A stretch of DNA of 64,000 nucleotides. Origin: Nonomuraea gerenzanensis (lineage in GTDB: Bacteria; Actinomycetota; Actinomycetes; Streptosporangiales; Streptosporangiaceae). Location: NCBI RefSeq assembly GCF_020215645.1, contig NZ_CP084058.1, forward strand, positions 10,842,501-10,906,500, in the 5' to 3' direction. Under the pieces are notes generated by a model, which did no database searches, was not told the origin of the DNA, and saw only the letters and a program-made list of their open reading frames with translations. How positions within the stretch are numbered: position 1 is the stretch's first letter; each line of letters starts with the position of its first letter. Of this stretch, positions 1 through 8,594 are shown piece after piece. The translations under genes were made by a program, and so were the position numbers.

Positions 1-1
1 G

Positions 2-613
2 GCGTTCGTGAAGATCGGGGACAGCGCGCGGGCGCGCGCCCTGATCACCGCCGAGGCGGCGGCGCTGCGCCGGCTGGCCGGGCTGTCCCTGGAGACGGTC
101 ACCGCCCCCGCCGTGCTGCACCACGGCGACTGGCGCGGGCTGTCGGTGCTGGCGCTGTCGCCGCTGCCCGTGCCGGGGCGGCTGCGGCGCCGCCCGGTGC
201 CCGGCCCGTTGCTCATGGACGCGGTCAGGGAGATCGCCGGCACCGGCGGCGCCCGCCCGGCCTGGCACGGCGACCTGGCGCCGTGGAACCTGTGCCGCTC
301 GCGCGACGGGCGGCTGCTGGTGTGGGACTGGGAGCGGTACGAGATCGGCGTGCCCCTCGGCTTCGACGCCGTGCACCACTTCTTCCAGCGGGCGCTGCGC
401 AGGATGGCGCCGCCGGTCGCGGCCCGGGCGTGCGTGGCGCGCTCCGTACGGCTGCTGGCCCCCCTCGGCGTGTCGTCGGCGGCGGCCAGGCAGACCGCGC
501 TGCGCTACCTCATCGCGCTGGCCGGGCGGCACGCCGCCGACGGCCACGCGCCGCTCGGCCCGCCGGAGTCCTGGCTCAACCCGGCCGTCGACCACGAGGA
601 GCTGTTGCTGTGA
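2..613 (+). CDS. Phosphotransferase (APH/choline-kinase fold), 5' end outside the window
   Basis: The frame is already open at base 2, so the protein starts to the left of the window; a GTG at 8 is probably an internal Val codon. The visible 200 or so residues hold the kinase catalytic loop HGDLAPWN and, about 20 residues later, VWDWE, which takes the place of the metal-binding DFG motif. This identifies an aminoglycoside-phosphotransferase-like small-molecule kinase. Its stop TGA is embedded in the GTGA start of the next gene, a sulfotransferase, so the two are probably translationally coupled. In glycan clusters such kinases may phosphorylate a sugar or a lipid-linked intermediate; the substrate here is unknown. 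Confidence 0.7.
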   Translation, partial: AFVKIGDSARARALITAEAAALRRLAGLSLETVTAPAVLHHGDWRGLSVLALSPLPVPGRLRRRPVPGPLLMDAVREIAGTGGARPAWHGDLAPWNLCRSRDGRLLVWDWERYEIGVPLGFDAVHHFFQRALRRMAPPVAARACVARSVRLLAPLGVSSAAARQTALRYLIALAGRHAADGHAPLGPPESWLNPAVDHEELLL

Positions 614-1464
614 GGACGATGAAACGATCGGTCCTGTCGCTGTCGCGGGCCACCGGACGGTTCACGTCGGGGGCACGCGTGCTGCCGTCGTTCCTGATCA
701 CGGGGGCGCAGCGGTGCGGCACCACCTCCCTGTACCGGGCGCTGGCCCAGCATCCGCTGCTGCTCAAACCCGTGCTGCACAAGGGGGTGCACTACTTCGA
801 CGTCGCCTACTGGCGCGGGCCGGCCTGGTACCAGGCGCACTTCCCGCTGCGGGTCGGCGCGGCGCTGCTGCACCACCGGTACGGCACGCGCGCCCAGGCC
901 TACGAGTCCTCCCCCTACTACCTGTTCCATCCGCTGGCCGGGGAGCGCATCGCCGCCGACCTGCCCGGGGTCAAGCTCATCGTGCTGGTCCGCGACCCGG
1001 TGGCGCGGGCCGTCTCCGCGCACGCCCACGAGCTGGCCAGGGGGTTCGAGACGGAGTCCCACTTCGAGTACGCCGTGGAGCTGGAGGCCCAGCGCCTGGC
1101 CGGAGCCGAGGAGCGGCTGCGGGAGTCACCGTTCGCGCTGCACCACTCGCACCGCCACCACGCCTACCTGGCCAGGGGCCGCTACGCCGACCAGCTCGAC
1201 CGGCTGGAGCCGCTGATCGGCCGCGAGCGCATCCTCGTGCTCGACAGCCACCGGTTCTTCACCGAGCCGGAGTCCGTCTACGACCGGGTGCTGGACTTCC
1301 TCGGGCTGCCGCACCTGGGCTACCCGGTGTTCGAGCGGCACAACGGGCGGGCGGCGCCGCGCCGGGTGCCCCAGGTGCTCGGGCGGGCGTTGCGGGACCA
1401 CTTCGAGGCGTACGACGCGCGGCTGGCGCGCTGGCTGGGCGAGGAGCCGTCGTGGCGGCGGTGA
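610..1464 (+). CDS. PAPS-dependent sulfotransferase
   Basis: Sulfotransferases move sulfate from PAPS to a hydroxyl or amine. The 5'-phosphosulfate loop is seen at about residues 29-41 (LITGAQRCGTTSLYRAL) and the 3'-phosphate-binding strand and helix at about 120-135 (VLVRDPVARAVSAH). Length is 284 residues, usual for a single bacterial sulfotransferase domain. I chose GTG 610 because it overlaps the upstream stop (GTGA); ATG 619 is a possible alternative. The stop overlaps the start of a flippase, and a second sulfotransferase follows, so the acceptor is probably a surface glycan. Sulfate-activation genes lie 5 kb away on the other strand. Confidence 0.85.
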   Translation: MRTMKRSVLSLSRATGRFTSGARVLPSFLITGAQRCGTTSLYRALAQHPLLLKPVLHKGVHYFDVAYWRGPAWYQAHFPLRVGAALLHHRYGTRAQAYESSPYYLFHPLAGERIAADLPGVKLIVLVRDPVARAVSAHAHELARGFETESHFEYAVELEAQRLAGAEERLRESPFALHHSHRHHAYLARGRYADQLDRLEPLIGRERILVLDSHRFFTEPESVYDRVLDFLGLPHLGYPVFERHNGRAAPRRVPQVLGRALRDHFEAYDARLARWLGEEPSWRR

Positions 1465-2699
1465 TCGGGCGCGGCGGGCTGGCCGGGCTCGGCGGGGCGG
1501 CGGCGGGGGCGCTGGCTCAGTTCGTCCTCGTGGTGGTGGTGACCAGGGCGTTCCCGGCGGCCGAGGCGGGGGCGTTCTTCACGGCGACCGCGCTGGCGCT
1601 AATGGTGGCGGGCATCGCCAAGCTGGACGCGGGGAACGGGCTGATCTACTTCATCGCCCGCGCCAAGACCTACAGCTACCTCGGTATTTCCGGATATATC
1701 CGGGCAGCACTCGTGCCGCCCACGCTCGTGGCCGCAGGCGCGGCGGTCATCCTGTACCCGCGGCTCGGGCCGCCGGCGGCGGTGCTGCCGGTCATGGTGG
1801 TGGCGGACGTGCTGCTGGCCGCCACCCGCGGGTTCGGCGTCATGCGGCCCACGGTGCTGCTCGACGGGGTGACCGTGCCGGTCGGGCAGGTCGTGCTGGT
1901 GGGCGGGGCCGCGCTGGCGGGGGTCTCCGGGTGGGGGCTGACGCTGGCGTGGGCGGTGCCGTACCTGCCGGTGGCTGTTCTGGCGGCGGCCGGGCTGCGG
2001 GGGCGGGTGCCGCGCACGCCGTACCTGCCGGGGACGGGTCGGGACCTGTGGCGTTACACGGCGCCGCGGTCGGTGGCGGGGGCGATCCAGGCGGTGTTCC
2101 AGCGGGTGGACATCGTGATCGTCGCGGTGCTCGCCGGGCCCGCGCAGGCGGCCGTCTACACGGCCGCCACCCGGTTCAAGGTGGTCGGGCAGCTCGCCAA
2201 CCAGGGGCTGGCGCAGTCGGTGCAGGCGGGGCTGGTCAGGGCGCTGGCCGACGGGGAGCGGGAGCGGGCCAGGGAGCTGTACCAGGTGGCGACGGCCTGG
2301 CTGGTGCTGCTGACGTGGCCGGTGTGGCTGGCGTACGCGGTGCTGGCGCCGTGGGTGCTGCGGCTGTTCGGGCCGTCGTACGGGGTGGCGGTGCCCGTGG
2401 CGCTCGTGCTGGCGGGGACGATGATGGTGGCCACTGCTTGCGGGATGGTGGACGTGGTGCTGACTGCGGCGGGGCACACCGGGGCGAGCCTGGCCAATCT
2501 GGTGGTGGCGGTCGGTTGCACCGTGCTGCTCGACCTGGCGTTGATCCCGGCTCATGGGGCGCTGGGGGCGGTCGCGGGGTGGTCGGGCGGAGTGATCGTC
2601 AAGAACCTGCTGCCGCTCTGGCAGCTCCACCGGCGCTACGGCCTGCACCCCTTCGGCCGCCACACCCTTGCGGCCCTGCGCGGGACGGCGGTCGCGTGA
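1461..2699 (+). CDS. Polysaccharide flippase (MATE/Wzx-like membrane protein)
   Basis: A 412-residue integral membrane protein with roughly a dozen hydrophobic segments running its whole length and few soluble stretches, as expected for the MOP superfamily of lipid-linked oligosaccharide flippases. The N-terminus starts IGRGGLAGLGGAAAGAL and leads straight into the first membrane helix. The start GTG 1461 overlaps the preceding stop as GTGA; GTG 1452 is also in frame. It sits between two sulfotransferase genes with 4-bp overlaps on both sides, so it probably exports the glycan they modify. Assignment rests on topology and context more than on a diagnostic motif. Confidence 0.75.
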   Translation: MIGRGGLAGLGGAAAGALAQFVLVVVVTRAFPAAEAGAFFTATALALMVAGIAKLDAGNGLIYFIARAKTYSYLGISGYIRAALVPPTLVAAGAAVILYPRLGPPAAVLPVMVVADVLLAATRGFGVMRPTVLLDGVTVPVGQVVLVGGAALAGVSGWGLTLAWAVPYLPVAVLAAAGLRGRVPRTPYLPGTGRDLWRYTAPRSVAGAIQAVFQRVDIVIVAVLAGPAQAAVYTAATRFKVVGQLANQGLAQSVQAGLVRALADGERERARELYQVATAWLVLLTWPVWLAYAVLAPWVLRLFGPSYGVAVPVALVLAGTMMVATACGMVDVVLTAAGHTGASLANLVVAVGCTVLLDLALIPAHGALGAVAGWSGGVIVKNLLPLWQLHRRYGLHPFGRHTLAALRGTAVA

Positions 2700-3742
2700 A
2701 CGCGCACGACGCTGACTCGCATGCGGGCGGCGCTGACTCGCATGCGGGCGGCACTGGCTCGCATGCGGGCGGCACTGGCTCGCATGCGGGCGGCACTGGC
2801 TCGCATGCGGGCGGCACTGGCTCGCACGCGGGCGGCGCTGCGCGCGGTCGGGTGAGTCCTGTGCTGGTGACGGGCCTGCCGCGGAGCGGGACGAGCTGGG
2901 TGGGCCGGATGCTCACCGCCGGTGGCGAGCTGGTCTACGTCAACGAGCCGCTCAACCCCCAACACCCGCCCGGCCGCTGCCCCGGCGTGCTGGACGCCCA
3001 GGTGACCCACCGCTTCCAGTACATCTGCGACGACAACTCAGACCACTGGCTGCCCCCCTTCCGCGACACCGTCGCCCTGCGTTACCACTGGCTGGCCGAG
3101 CTGCGTGCGAACCGCTCCCCCTACGACCTGGCCCGCCTGCTCCGCTACGGCACCGCCTTCACCCTCGGCCGCCTGACGGGCAGGCGGGCGCTGCTGGACG
3201 ACCCGTTCGCGGTGCTGAGCGCCGGCTGGTTCGCGCGGCGGCTGGGCTGCCGGGTGATCGCGCTGGTGCGGGATCCGGTGTCGTTCGTGGCGAGCTGGCA
3301 GCGGCTGGGGTGGTCGGTGGACGTCCGGGAGCTGCTGGAGCAGCCGCTGCTGGTCAGGGACCATCCCGAGGTCCTGGAGCTACGCCACCTCCCGGAGGAC
3401 CGGGTCGCCGGGGCGGCGGCGTTGTGGCGGGTGACCAGGTCGGTGCTGGAGCGCACCCAGGGCATCCTCCTCACGCCGTACGAGGCGCTGGCCGCCGACC
3501 CGGTGCCCGGCTTCAGGCGGTTGTACGCGTACGCGGGCCTGCGATGGACGCCCGCCGCCGAGCGACGGATCATACGAGCCTGCTGCGGCCCCACCACGGG
3601 CCGGGGCGGCGGCGGTTTCGCCTGGTCGGGCCTGTCACGCACGGCGTACCGCCGGATGGACTCACGCGCGGCGATCGCACACGGCCCCCGCGGCCTCAGC
3701 GACCAGGAGGCAGCCCGCGTCCGCGCCCTGACCGGGACCTGA
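2696..3742 (+). CDS. Sulfotransferase with a repeat-encoded N-terminal extension
   Basis: The sulfotransferase fold begins after about residue 52: phosphosulfate loop VTGLPRSGTSWVGRML and 3'-phosphate-binding segment IALVRDPVSFVASW. It is the second PAPS-dependent sulfotransferase of this plus-strand chain and is coupled to the flippase by GTGA. From GTG 2696, residues 7-48 are six 7-residue units of the form [DG]SHAGG[AT], encoded by a 21-bp tandem repeat. An in-frame GTG at 2852 lies just before the catalytic domain, so the repeats may instead be untranslated leader. The last 47 bp overlap the 3' end of the convergent wecG-like gene. Confidence 0.82.
   Translation: MNAHDADSHAGGADSHAGGTGSHAGGTGSHAGGTGSHAGGTGSHAGGAARGRVSPVLVTGLPRSGTSWVGRMLTAGGELVYVNEPLNPQHPPGRCPGVLDAQVTHRFQYICDDNSDHWLPPFRDTVALRYHWLAELRANRSPYDLARLLRYGTAFTLGRLTGRRALLDDPFAVLSAGWFARRLGCRVIALVRDPVSFVASWQRLGWSVDVRELLEQPLLVRDHPEVLELRHLPEDRVAGAAALWRVTRSVLERTQGILLTPYEALAADPVPGFRRLYAYAGLRWTPAAERRIIRACCGPTTGRGGGGFAWSGLSRTAYRRMDSRAAIAHGPRGLSDQEAARVRALTGT
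2714..2839 (+). repeat. Six tandem 21-bp units encoding [DG]SHAGG[AT]
   Basis: Six near-identical 21-bp units lie head to tail at the 5' end of the second sulfotransferase gene. Most contain GCATGC inside a conserved tcgcatgcgggcggc core; the last reads gcacgc. Because 21 is a multiple of three, gain or loss of a unit keeps the frame and changes only the length of a His/Gly-rich linker, or of the leader if translation starts at GTG 2852. Confidence 0.92.
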
Positions 3743-4484
3743 GCCGGGCGCCCAGGCACCCGCCGAGCAGCCGCAGCGCGAAGGGCAGATCGTCCACCAG
3801 GTAACGGCGAGCCAGCCGCCCAGGCTCGCCGACCAGCCGGAACACCCACTCCAGCCCCGCACGCCCGGCCCACGCGGGCGCCCTGGCGACCGCGCCGGCG
3901 GCGAACGCGACGGCCGCCCCGCACCCCACGAACCACGCCTCCGGCAGCTCCTCCCGCAGCCGGACGATGAGCCGATCCTGCCGGGGGAACCCGAGCCCGA
4001 CGAACACCAGCCGGGGCCGGGCCGCGACCACCATCCCGCACACCGCGGCCACGCCCTCGGGGCAGGCGTCGAAGGCGTACGGCGGCGTGTGCGCCCCACA
4101 GACCTGGAGCTCGGGATGGCGGCTCCTGAGCTCGGCCGCCGCCCTGCGCGCCACCCCGGGCGGCCCGCCGCCGAGCAGGTAGACCGGCCAGCCGCGGCGG
4201 GCGGCGAGCGCGCTGAGCGACCAGATCAGGTCGGCGCCCGTCACCCGCTCGGGCACGGGGGTGCCGAGCAGCCGGGCCGCCCACACCAGCGGCATGCCGT
4301 CGGGAACGACGAGGTCGGCGGTGCGCACCAGCTCGCGAAGCTCGGGGTCGGCGGCGGCGGCGCGGCAGATGTCCACGTTGGGGGTGACGATCCGGCCGCC
4401 GGCGCCGGCCTCCATGGCCTCGGCGACCCGGTGCACGACCTCGTCCTGCGTCAGCGGGTCCAGCCCGACCCCGGCCACCTCCAC
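3696..4484 (-). CDS. WecG/TagA/CpsF-family glycosyltransferase (GT26)
   Basis: GT26 enzymes add the second sugar to a polyprenyl-diphosphate-linked first sugar, on the inner face of the membrane. Family motifs are clear: VTPNVDICR and VVPDGMPLVW near the N-terminus, ERVTGADLIW, the glycine-rich YLLGGGPP, and LVFVGLGFPRQD. Length is 262 residues, close to the family norm of about 250. GTG 4484 places the start right at the conserved fold; a TTG at 4535 overlapping the upstream stop is an alternative. It is the last gene of the minus-strand glycan chain, and its 3' end overlaps the opposite sulfotransferase by 47 bp. Confidence 0.87.
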   Translation of the reverse strand: MEVAGVGLDPLTQDEVVHRVAEAMEAGAGGRIVTPNVDICRAAAADPELRELVRTADLVVPDGMPLVWAARLLGTPVPERVTGADLIWSLSALAARRGWPVYLLGGGPPGVARRAAAELRSRHPELQVCGAHTPPYAFDACPEGVAAVCGMVVAARPRLVFVGLGFPRQDRLIVRLREELPEAWFVGCGAAVAFAAGAVARAPAWAGRAGLEWVFRLVGEPGRLARRYLVDDLPFALRLLGGCLGARLRSRSGRGRGLPPGR

Positions 4485-4531
4485 CCGCCTCGCGGCGTCC
4501 GTGCCAGGCCCTGCGACGCCCGGGGGCAGGC

Positions 4532-5416
4532 TCAAATGCCGTGCCCCCGCCGGTGCAGGGCCGACATCACGGTGGGCGCGGTGACGAGCCCCGCCGCCAC
4601 CGCCAGCGCGAGCGGCACGCGCGGCTCCCAGAGCCGGGCCGCGAGCGCCCGCCACGCCCACCGGACGGCCGCGCGCCGCTGCCCCAGCGCGGCGTGGCAG
4701 AAGGCGAGCTGGCCGTGGACCCGCGCCGCACCCCGCGGGTCCACGGCCAGCTCGGGGTGCCGGGCGAGCATCCACTCGAGCCCGGCGATCCGGTCCGGCC
4801 ACCGGACCGCATAGTGGGACCCGGCCCAGCGCACCAGCACAAGCGGCCGGTCGACGTGGACGATCGGCCGCCGCTTGGCGGCGCGCAGGGCCAGGTCCCA
4901 GTCCTCGTTCTGCCCGCCGGGCGCGCTCTCGTCGGGCCACAGCAGCCCGCGCGAGAACAGGAACGTCGAGGAGTGCACCATCATCATCCGCGAGCGCACC
5001 AGGTCGCCGGCGCTGACGGAGGAGGTGCCCGCCAGGCGGGTCACGCGGCGCCCGCCGTGCTCCACCTCGATCGCGCAGCTCGCGAACTCGCCGCCCGCCT
5101 CGGCCAGGGCGCGCACCTGGGCGGTGAGCTTGCCCGGCAGCCACAGGTCGTCGTCGTCGCAGAAGGCGACCAGGTCGGTGCCGCAGGCGGCGATGCCGGT
5201 GTTGCGCGCGCCGGGCAGCCCCGGCGAGAGCGTGTTGGGCAGCACGCGCACCGGGCGGGGGACGCCGGCCACGTCGTGCGGGGAGCGGCCGTCGGCGACC
5301 ACGACCACGTGCAGCTCGCCCGGGTAGTCCTGGTGCAGCACCGCGTCCACGGCCTGGCGGAGCAGCGCGGGCCGGTCGCCGCGCGTGGGGATGACCACCC
5401 CTACGGACGGGCTCAC
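4532..5416 (-). CDS. Glycosyltransferase family 2
   Basis: An inverting GT-A glycosyltransferase of 294 residues. It opens with VGVVIPTRGDRPALLRQAVD, has PGLPGARNTGI for nucleotide binding, and FCDDDDLWLP as the metal-binding DXD region; QNEDWDLALR provides the likely catalytic ED pair. The C-terminal 80 residues are Ala/Arg/Leu-rich and could associate with the membrane. The GTG start overlaps the stop of the upstream sulfotransferase (GTGA), and the wecG-like gene follows after 47 bp. Donor and acceptor sugars cannot be told from the sequence. Confidence 0.88.
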   Translation of the reverse strand: MSPSVGVVIPTRGDRPALLRQAVDAVLHQDYPGELHVVVVADGRSPHDVAGVPRPVRVLPNTLSPGLPGARNTGIAACGTDLVAFCDDDDLWLPGKLTAQVRALAEAGGEFASCAIEVEHGGRRVTRLAGTSSVSAGDLVRSRMMMVHSSTFLFSRGLLWPDESAPGGQNEDWDLALRAAKRRPIVHVDRPLVLVRWAGSHYAVRWPDRIAGLEWMLARHPELAVDPRGAARVHGQLAFCHAALGQRRAAVRWAWRALAARLWEPRVPLALAVAAGLVTAPTVMSALHRRGHGI

Positions 5417-6309
5417 CGGACCACCCCCCAGTAGCCGTAGCGGGCCCTGAGCGGCCAGGTGAGGGCGTCGACGACCCGGCGGTGCCCGTCGGGCAGGCCG
5501 GAGCGCCAGGAGTCGTCGCGCCGCAGCTCGACCCGGCCCACGTGGAAGCGCATCGGGTTGCCCGAGGCGGTGTGGGAGGGGCCCAGCCAGGCCGTGCGGC
5601 CCTCCAGGAACGGCAGCTCCGGCTCGGGCAGGCCGAGCCGGCGCGTCAGTGTGCGCAGGGTCTCGCCGGGGGCCGCGAGCAGGTCCTCGTAGCGGACCCG
5701 GGTCACGCGTGCCCCGCGCCCGGGCAGTAGCTCCAGCGCGGCGTTCTGGGCCGACCAGTGGAGCGCGGTGCGGGCCGGGCCCCAGCGGGTCATCGGCCGC
5801 CCGTCCTCGGGCCTGCGCACGCTCCTGCCCCAGGAGTGCGCGACCGCGCGCGGGTCCCTGACCACGTGCACGACGCGTACGTCCACGCCGCTCGCCAGCA
5901 GGCAGCAGGCCAGCGACGCGTGCTTGCTCGAATCGATCACGACCGGCGCGCCGGCCGCGTCGTACAGCCGCCGGTACGCCCGCGCGTACTCGGCCAGGTC
6001 CGGATGCGCGATGCGCGCGATCCTGCGGGTGCGGTCGATCCTGCCGCGCAGCAGGACGATGCGCTCGGCCAGCTCGCGACGCCAGCCGCCGAACGCCCGC
6101 TCCCCCACCTGCCGCCAGAACGGGCAGTCGGGGAAGGCGGAACCGCACCCGCAGAGCTCCTCCGCCAGAACCCCCCGGTCCCACAGATGCACGACCTCGC
6201 CGAGCGGCACCACCCCGGGAAGCTCACCGAGGAGCCTCTCGAGCAGCGTGGTGCCGCTGCGGCCGAGACCGCCCAGGTAGATCACCCGGGCGGGCGTGCT
6301 ATCAATCAA
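5413..6309 (-). CDS. Sulfotransferase family protein
   Basis: The third sulfotransferase of the locus, 298 residues. The phosphosulfate loop is near the N-terminus (IYLGGLGRSGTTLLERLLGE), and the 3'-phosphate-binding stretch VVHVVRDPRAVAHSWGRS lies near the middle. A small Cys cluster (CGCGSAFPDCPFW) follows the N-terminal loop; this is common in actinobacterial members. The start is uncertain: TTG 6309 gives the full length but has no Shine-Dalgarno on its own strand, and a GTG 8 codons inside is possible. It follows cysN by 86 bp and is coupled to the GT2 gene, so PAPS made from the upstream activation genes probably feeds it. Confidence 0.83.
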   Translation of the reverse strand: MIDSTPARVIYLGGLGRSGTTLLERLLGELPGVVPLGEVVHLWDRGVLAEELCGCGSAFPDCPFWRQVGERAFGGWRRELAERIVLLRGRIDRTRRIARIAHPDLAEYARAYRRLYDAAGAPVVIDSSKHASLACCLLASGVDVRVVHVVRDPRAVAHSWGRSVRRPEDGRPMTRWGPARTALHWSAQNAALELLPGRGARVTRVRYEDLLAAPGETLRTLTRRLGLPEPELPFLEGRTAWLGPSHTASGNPMRFHVGRVELRRDDSWRSGLPDGHRRVVDALTWPLRARYGYWGVVR

Positions 6310-6325
6310 CGGAGGAGGGCCTTCG

Positions 6326-6349
6326 CGTCGCGATTAACGGAACGCGACG
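6326..6349 (-). other. Inverted repeat between cysN and a sulfotransferase
   Basis: Perfect 7-bp arms CGTCGCG and CGCGACG flank a 10-base loop in the 86-bp gap after cysN. There is no T-tract on either side. It could be a weak attenuator, a processing site or an operator. It is the only gap over about 30 bp inside the chain from the priming transferase to the sulfotransferase. Confidence 0.35.
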
Positions 6350-6395
6350 ACCCTACTGCGGAGAGTAAAGGGCGGGTAACCGAACCCTAAAAGAT

Positions 6396-7658
6396 CTACC
6401 TGGCGTCGATGACCATGCCGGCGCCGACCGTGGCGTTGGTCGACTCGTCCACCAGGATGAAGCCGCCGGTGGCCCGGTTGCGCGCGTAGTCGTCGACGAA
6501 CAACGGCTGGGTGACGCGCAGCGACACCCGGCCGATCTCGTTCAGGCCCAGCGCGGTCGCCTCCTCGTCACGGTGCAGCGTGTTGACGTCCAGCCGGTAG
6601 TGCAGGTCACGCACCAGCGCCCGGGCGGTGCGGGTGGTGTGCTTGATCATCAGCTTCGAGCGCGGCCCGAGCCTGACCCCATCAGCCATCCAGCACACCA
6701 TCGCCTCCAGCTCCTGCGCGACCGCGGGCTGGTTGTTCGGCCGGGCGATCATGTCACCGCGCGAGACGTCGATGTCGTCCTCGAACCGCAACGTCACCGA
6801 CATCGGCGCGAACGCCTCCTCCACCGGCCCGTCGAAGGTGTCGATCGAGGCGATCCGCGTGCACAGCCCCGACGGCAGATGCACCACCTCATCCCCCGGC
6901 TTGAGCACCCCGCCGGCCACCTGCCCCGCATACCCCCGATAATCATGCAAGGCCGGATCGGTGGCCCGCTGCGGCCGGATCACGTACTGCACCGGAAACC
7001 GCACATCGGTCAGGTTACGGTCGGAGGCGATGTGCACGTTCTCCAGATGATGCAACAGCGACGTGCCCAGATACCACGGCATGTTCTCCGAGCGGGACAC
7101 CACGTTGTCGCCGTTCAGCGCCGAGATCGGGATGAACGTCAGATCGGCGATGTTCAGCTTGGACGCGAACGCCGTGAACTCGTCCCTGATCTCCTCGAAC
7201 CGCTCCTGCGCGTAGTCGACCAGATCCATCTTGTTGACCGCCAGCACCAGATGCGGCACCCGCAGCAACGAGGTCAGGAACGCGTGCCGGCGCGACTGCT
7301 CCAGCACCCCCTTGCGCGCGTCGATCAGCACGATGGCCAGATCCGCCGTCGAGGCGCCGGTGACCATGTTGCGCGTGTACTGGATGTGCCCGGGAGTGTC
7401 GGCGATGATGAACTTGCGGCGCGGCGTGGCGAAGTAACGGTAGGCCACATCGATCGTGATGCCCTGCTCCCGCTCCGCCCGCAGCCCGTCGGTCAGCAGG
7501 GACAGGTCGGTGTAGTCGGTGCCGCGATCACGCGAGGTACGCTCGACCGCCTCGAGCTGGTCCTCGAAGATCGCCTTGGAGTCGAAGAGCAACCGGCCGA
7601 TGAGCGTGGACTTGCCGTCATCGACGCTTCCCGCCGTGGCAAAGCGCAGAATGTCCAT
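6396..7658 (-). CDS. cysN: Sulfate adenylyltransferase subunit 1 (GTPase)
   Basis: CysN couples GTP hydrolysis to formation of adenosine 5'-phosphosulfate (APS) by CysD. All EF-Tu-like G motifs are present: P-loop GSVDDGKST at residues 10-18, DTPGH at 87-91 and NKMD at 142-145, followed by beta-barrel domains. At 420 residues the protein ends after those domains, so it has no fused APS kinase, unlike the CysNC fusions of many actinobacteria. ATG 7658 is 2 bp from the cysD stop. Placement between cysD and a sulfotransferase suggests supply of activated sulfate for glycan sulfation as well as, or instead of, assimilation. Confidence 0.96.
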   Translation of the reverse strand: MDILRFATAGSVDDGKSTLIGRLLFDSKAIFEDQLEAVERTSRDRGTDYTDLSLLTDGLRAEREQGITIDVAYRYFATPRRKFIIADTPGHIQYTRNMVTGASTADLAIVLIDARKGVLEQSRRHAFLTSLLRVPHLVLAVNKMDLVDYAQERFEEIRDEFTAFASKLNIADLTFIPISALNGDNVVSRSENMPWYLGTSLLHHLENVHIASDRNLTDVRFPVQYVIRPQRATDPALHDYRGYAGQVAGGVLKPGDEVVHLPSGLCTRIASIDTFDGPVEEAFAPMSVTLRFEDDIDVSRGDMIARPNNQPAVAQELEAMVCWMADGVRLGPRSKLMIKHTTRTARALVRDLHYRLDVNTLHRDEEATALGLNEIGRVSLRVTQPLFVDDYARNRATGGFILVDESTNATVGAGMVIDAR

Positions 7659-7660
7659 CG

Positions 7661-8575
7661 TTAGAAGTAGCCCTCTCGCTTGCGATCTTCCATCGCGGCC
7701 TCCGACGAGCGGTCATCGGCCCGGGTCGCGCCGCGCTCGGTGATCCGGGTGGCGGCGATCTCCTCGATGATCTCCTCCACCGTCGCGGCCGTGGACTGCA
7801 CCGCGCCGGTGCAGGTCATGTCGCCCACGGTGCGGTACCGCACCACCGCCTCGAACAACGGCTCGTCCTGGCCGCGCTGCACCACATCACCGTCGGGCAG
7901 CAGCATGCCGTCCCGCTCGAACACCTTGCGGGTGTGCGCGAAGTAGATGGAGGGGATCTCGATGCCCTCGCGCCGGATGTAGTCCCACACATCCAGCTCG
8001 GTCCAGTTCGACAGCGGGAAGACGCGGATGTGCTCACCCTTGCGGATACGCGCGTTGTACAGGTTCCACAGCTCCGGCCGCTGGTTCTTGGGATCCCACT
8101 GGCCGAAGTCGTCGCGGAAGGAGAAGACCCGCTCCTTGGCGCGCGCCTTCTCCTCATCACGCCGGGCGCCGCCGAAGACGGCGTCGAACTCGTGCTCCTC
8201 GATCGCGTCGAGCAGCGTGGTGGTCTGCAGCCGGTTACGCGAGGCGCGCCGGCCGGTCTCCTCCACCACCCGGCCGGCGTCGATGGAGTCCTGCACGCTG
8301 GCCACGATCAGCCGCGCGCCCAGCTCGGCGGCGCGCCGGTCACGGAACTCGATCACTTCGTCGAAGTTGTGCCCGGTGTCCACGTGCATGAGCGGGAACG
8401 GGATCGCGGCGGGCCAGAACGCCTTCTCGGCGATGCGGAGCATGACGATCGAGTCCTTGCCCCCGGAGAAGAGCAGACAGGGACGTTCGAACTCGGCCGC
8501 CACCTCACGCATGATGTGGATGGCCTCTGCCTCGAGCACGTCGAGCTGCGACGTCGTGTAGTCGCGCTGCAGCAT
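7661..8575 (-). CDS. cysD: Sulfate adenylyltransferase subunit 2
   Basis: The catalytic subunit of ATP sulfurylase. It adenylates sulfate to APS together with CysN. The ATP-pyrophosphatase loop SGGKDS is at residues 37-42, followed by HVDTGHNF and by the conserved GARRDEEKARAKER stretch. The C-terminus ends DRKREGYF, as in typical CysD proteins, and 304 residues is the normal length. cysQ lies 19 bp upstream and cysN 2 bp downstream on the same strand, so one transcript is likely. Confidence 0.96.
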   Translation of the reverse strand: MLQRDYTTSQLDVLEAEAIHIMREVAAEFERPCLLFSGGKDSIVMLRIAEKAFWPAAIPFPLMHVDTGHNFDEVIEFRDRRAAELGARLIVASVQDSIDAGRVVEETGRRASRNRLQTTTLLDAIEEHEFDAVFGGARRDEEKARAKERVFSFRDDFGQWDPKNQRPELWNLYNARIRKGEHIRVFPLSNWTELDVWDYIRREGIEIPSIYFAHTRKVFERDGMLLPDGDVVQRGQDEPLFEAVVRYRTVGDMTCTGAVQSTAATVEEIIEEIAATRITERGATRADDRSSEAAMEDRKREGYF

Positions 8576-8594
8576 GGAGCTTCCTCCGGCGGGT

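Noticed and set aside
8..10. GTG as the true start of the first kinase gene
   Set aside because: The frame is open to base 2 and the kinase lacks its N-terminal lobe, so the gene extends beyond the window.
2714..2839. Tandem repeat considered as a CRISPR array
   Set aside because: Units are contiguous with no unique spacers, and no cas genes are near.
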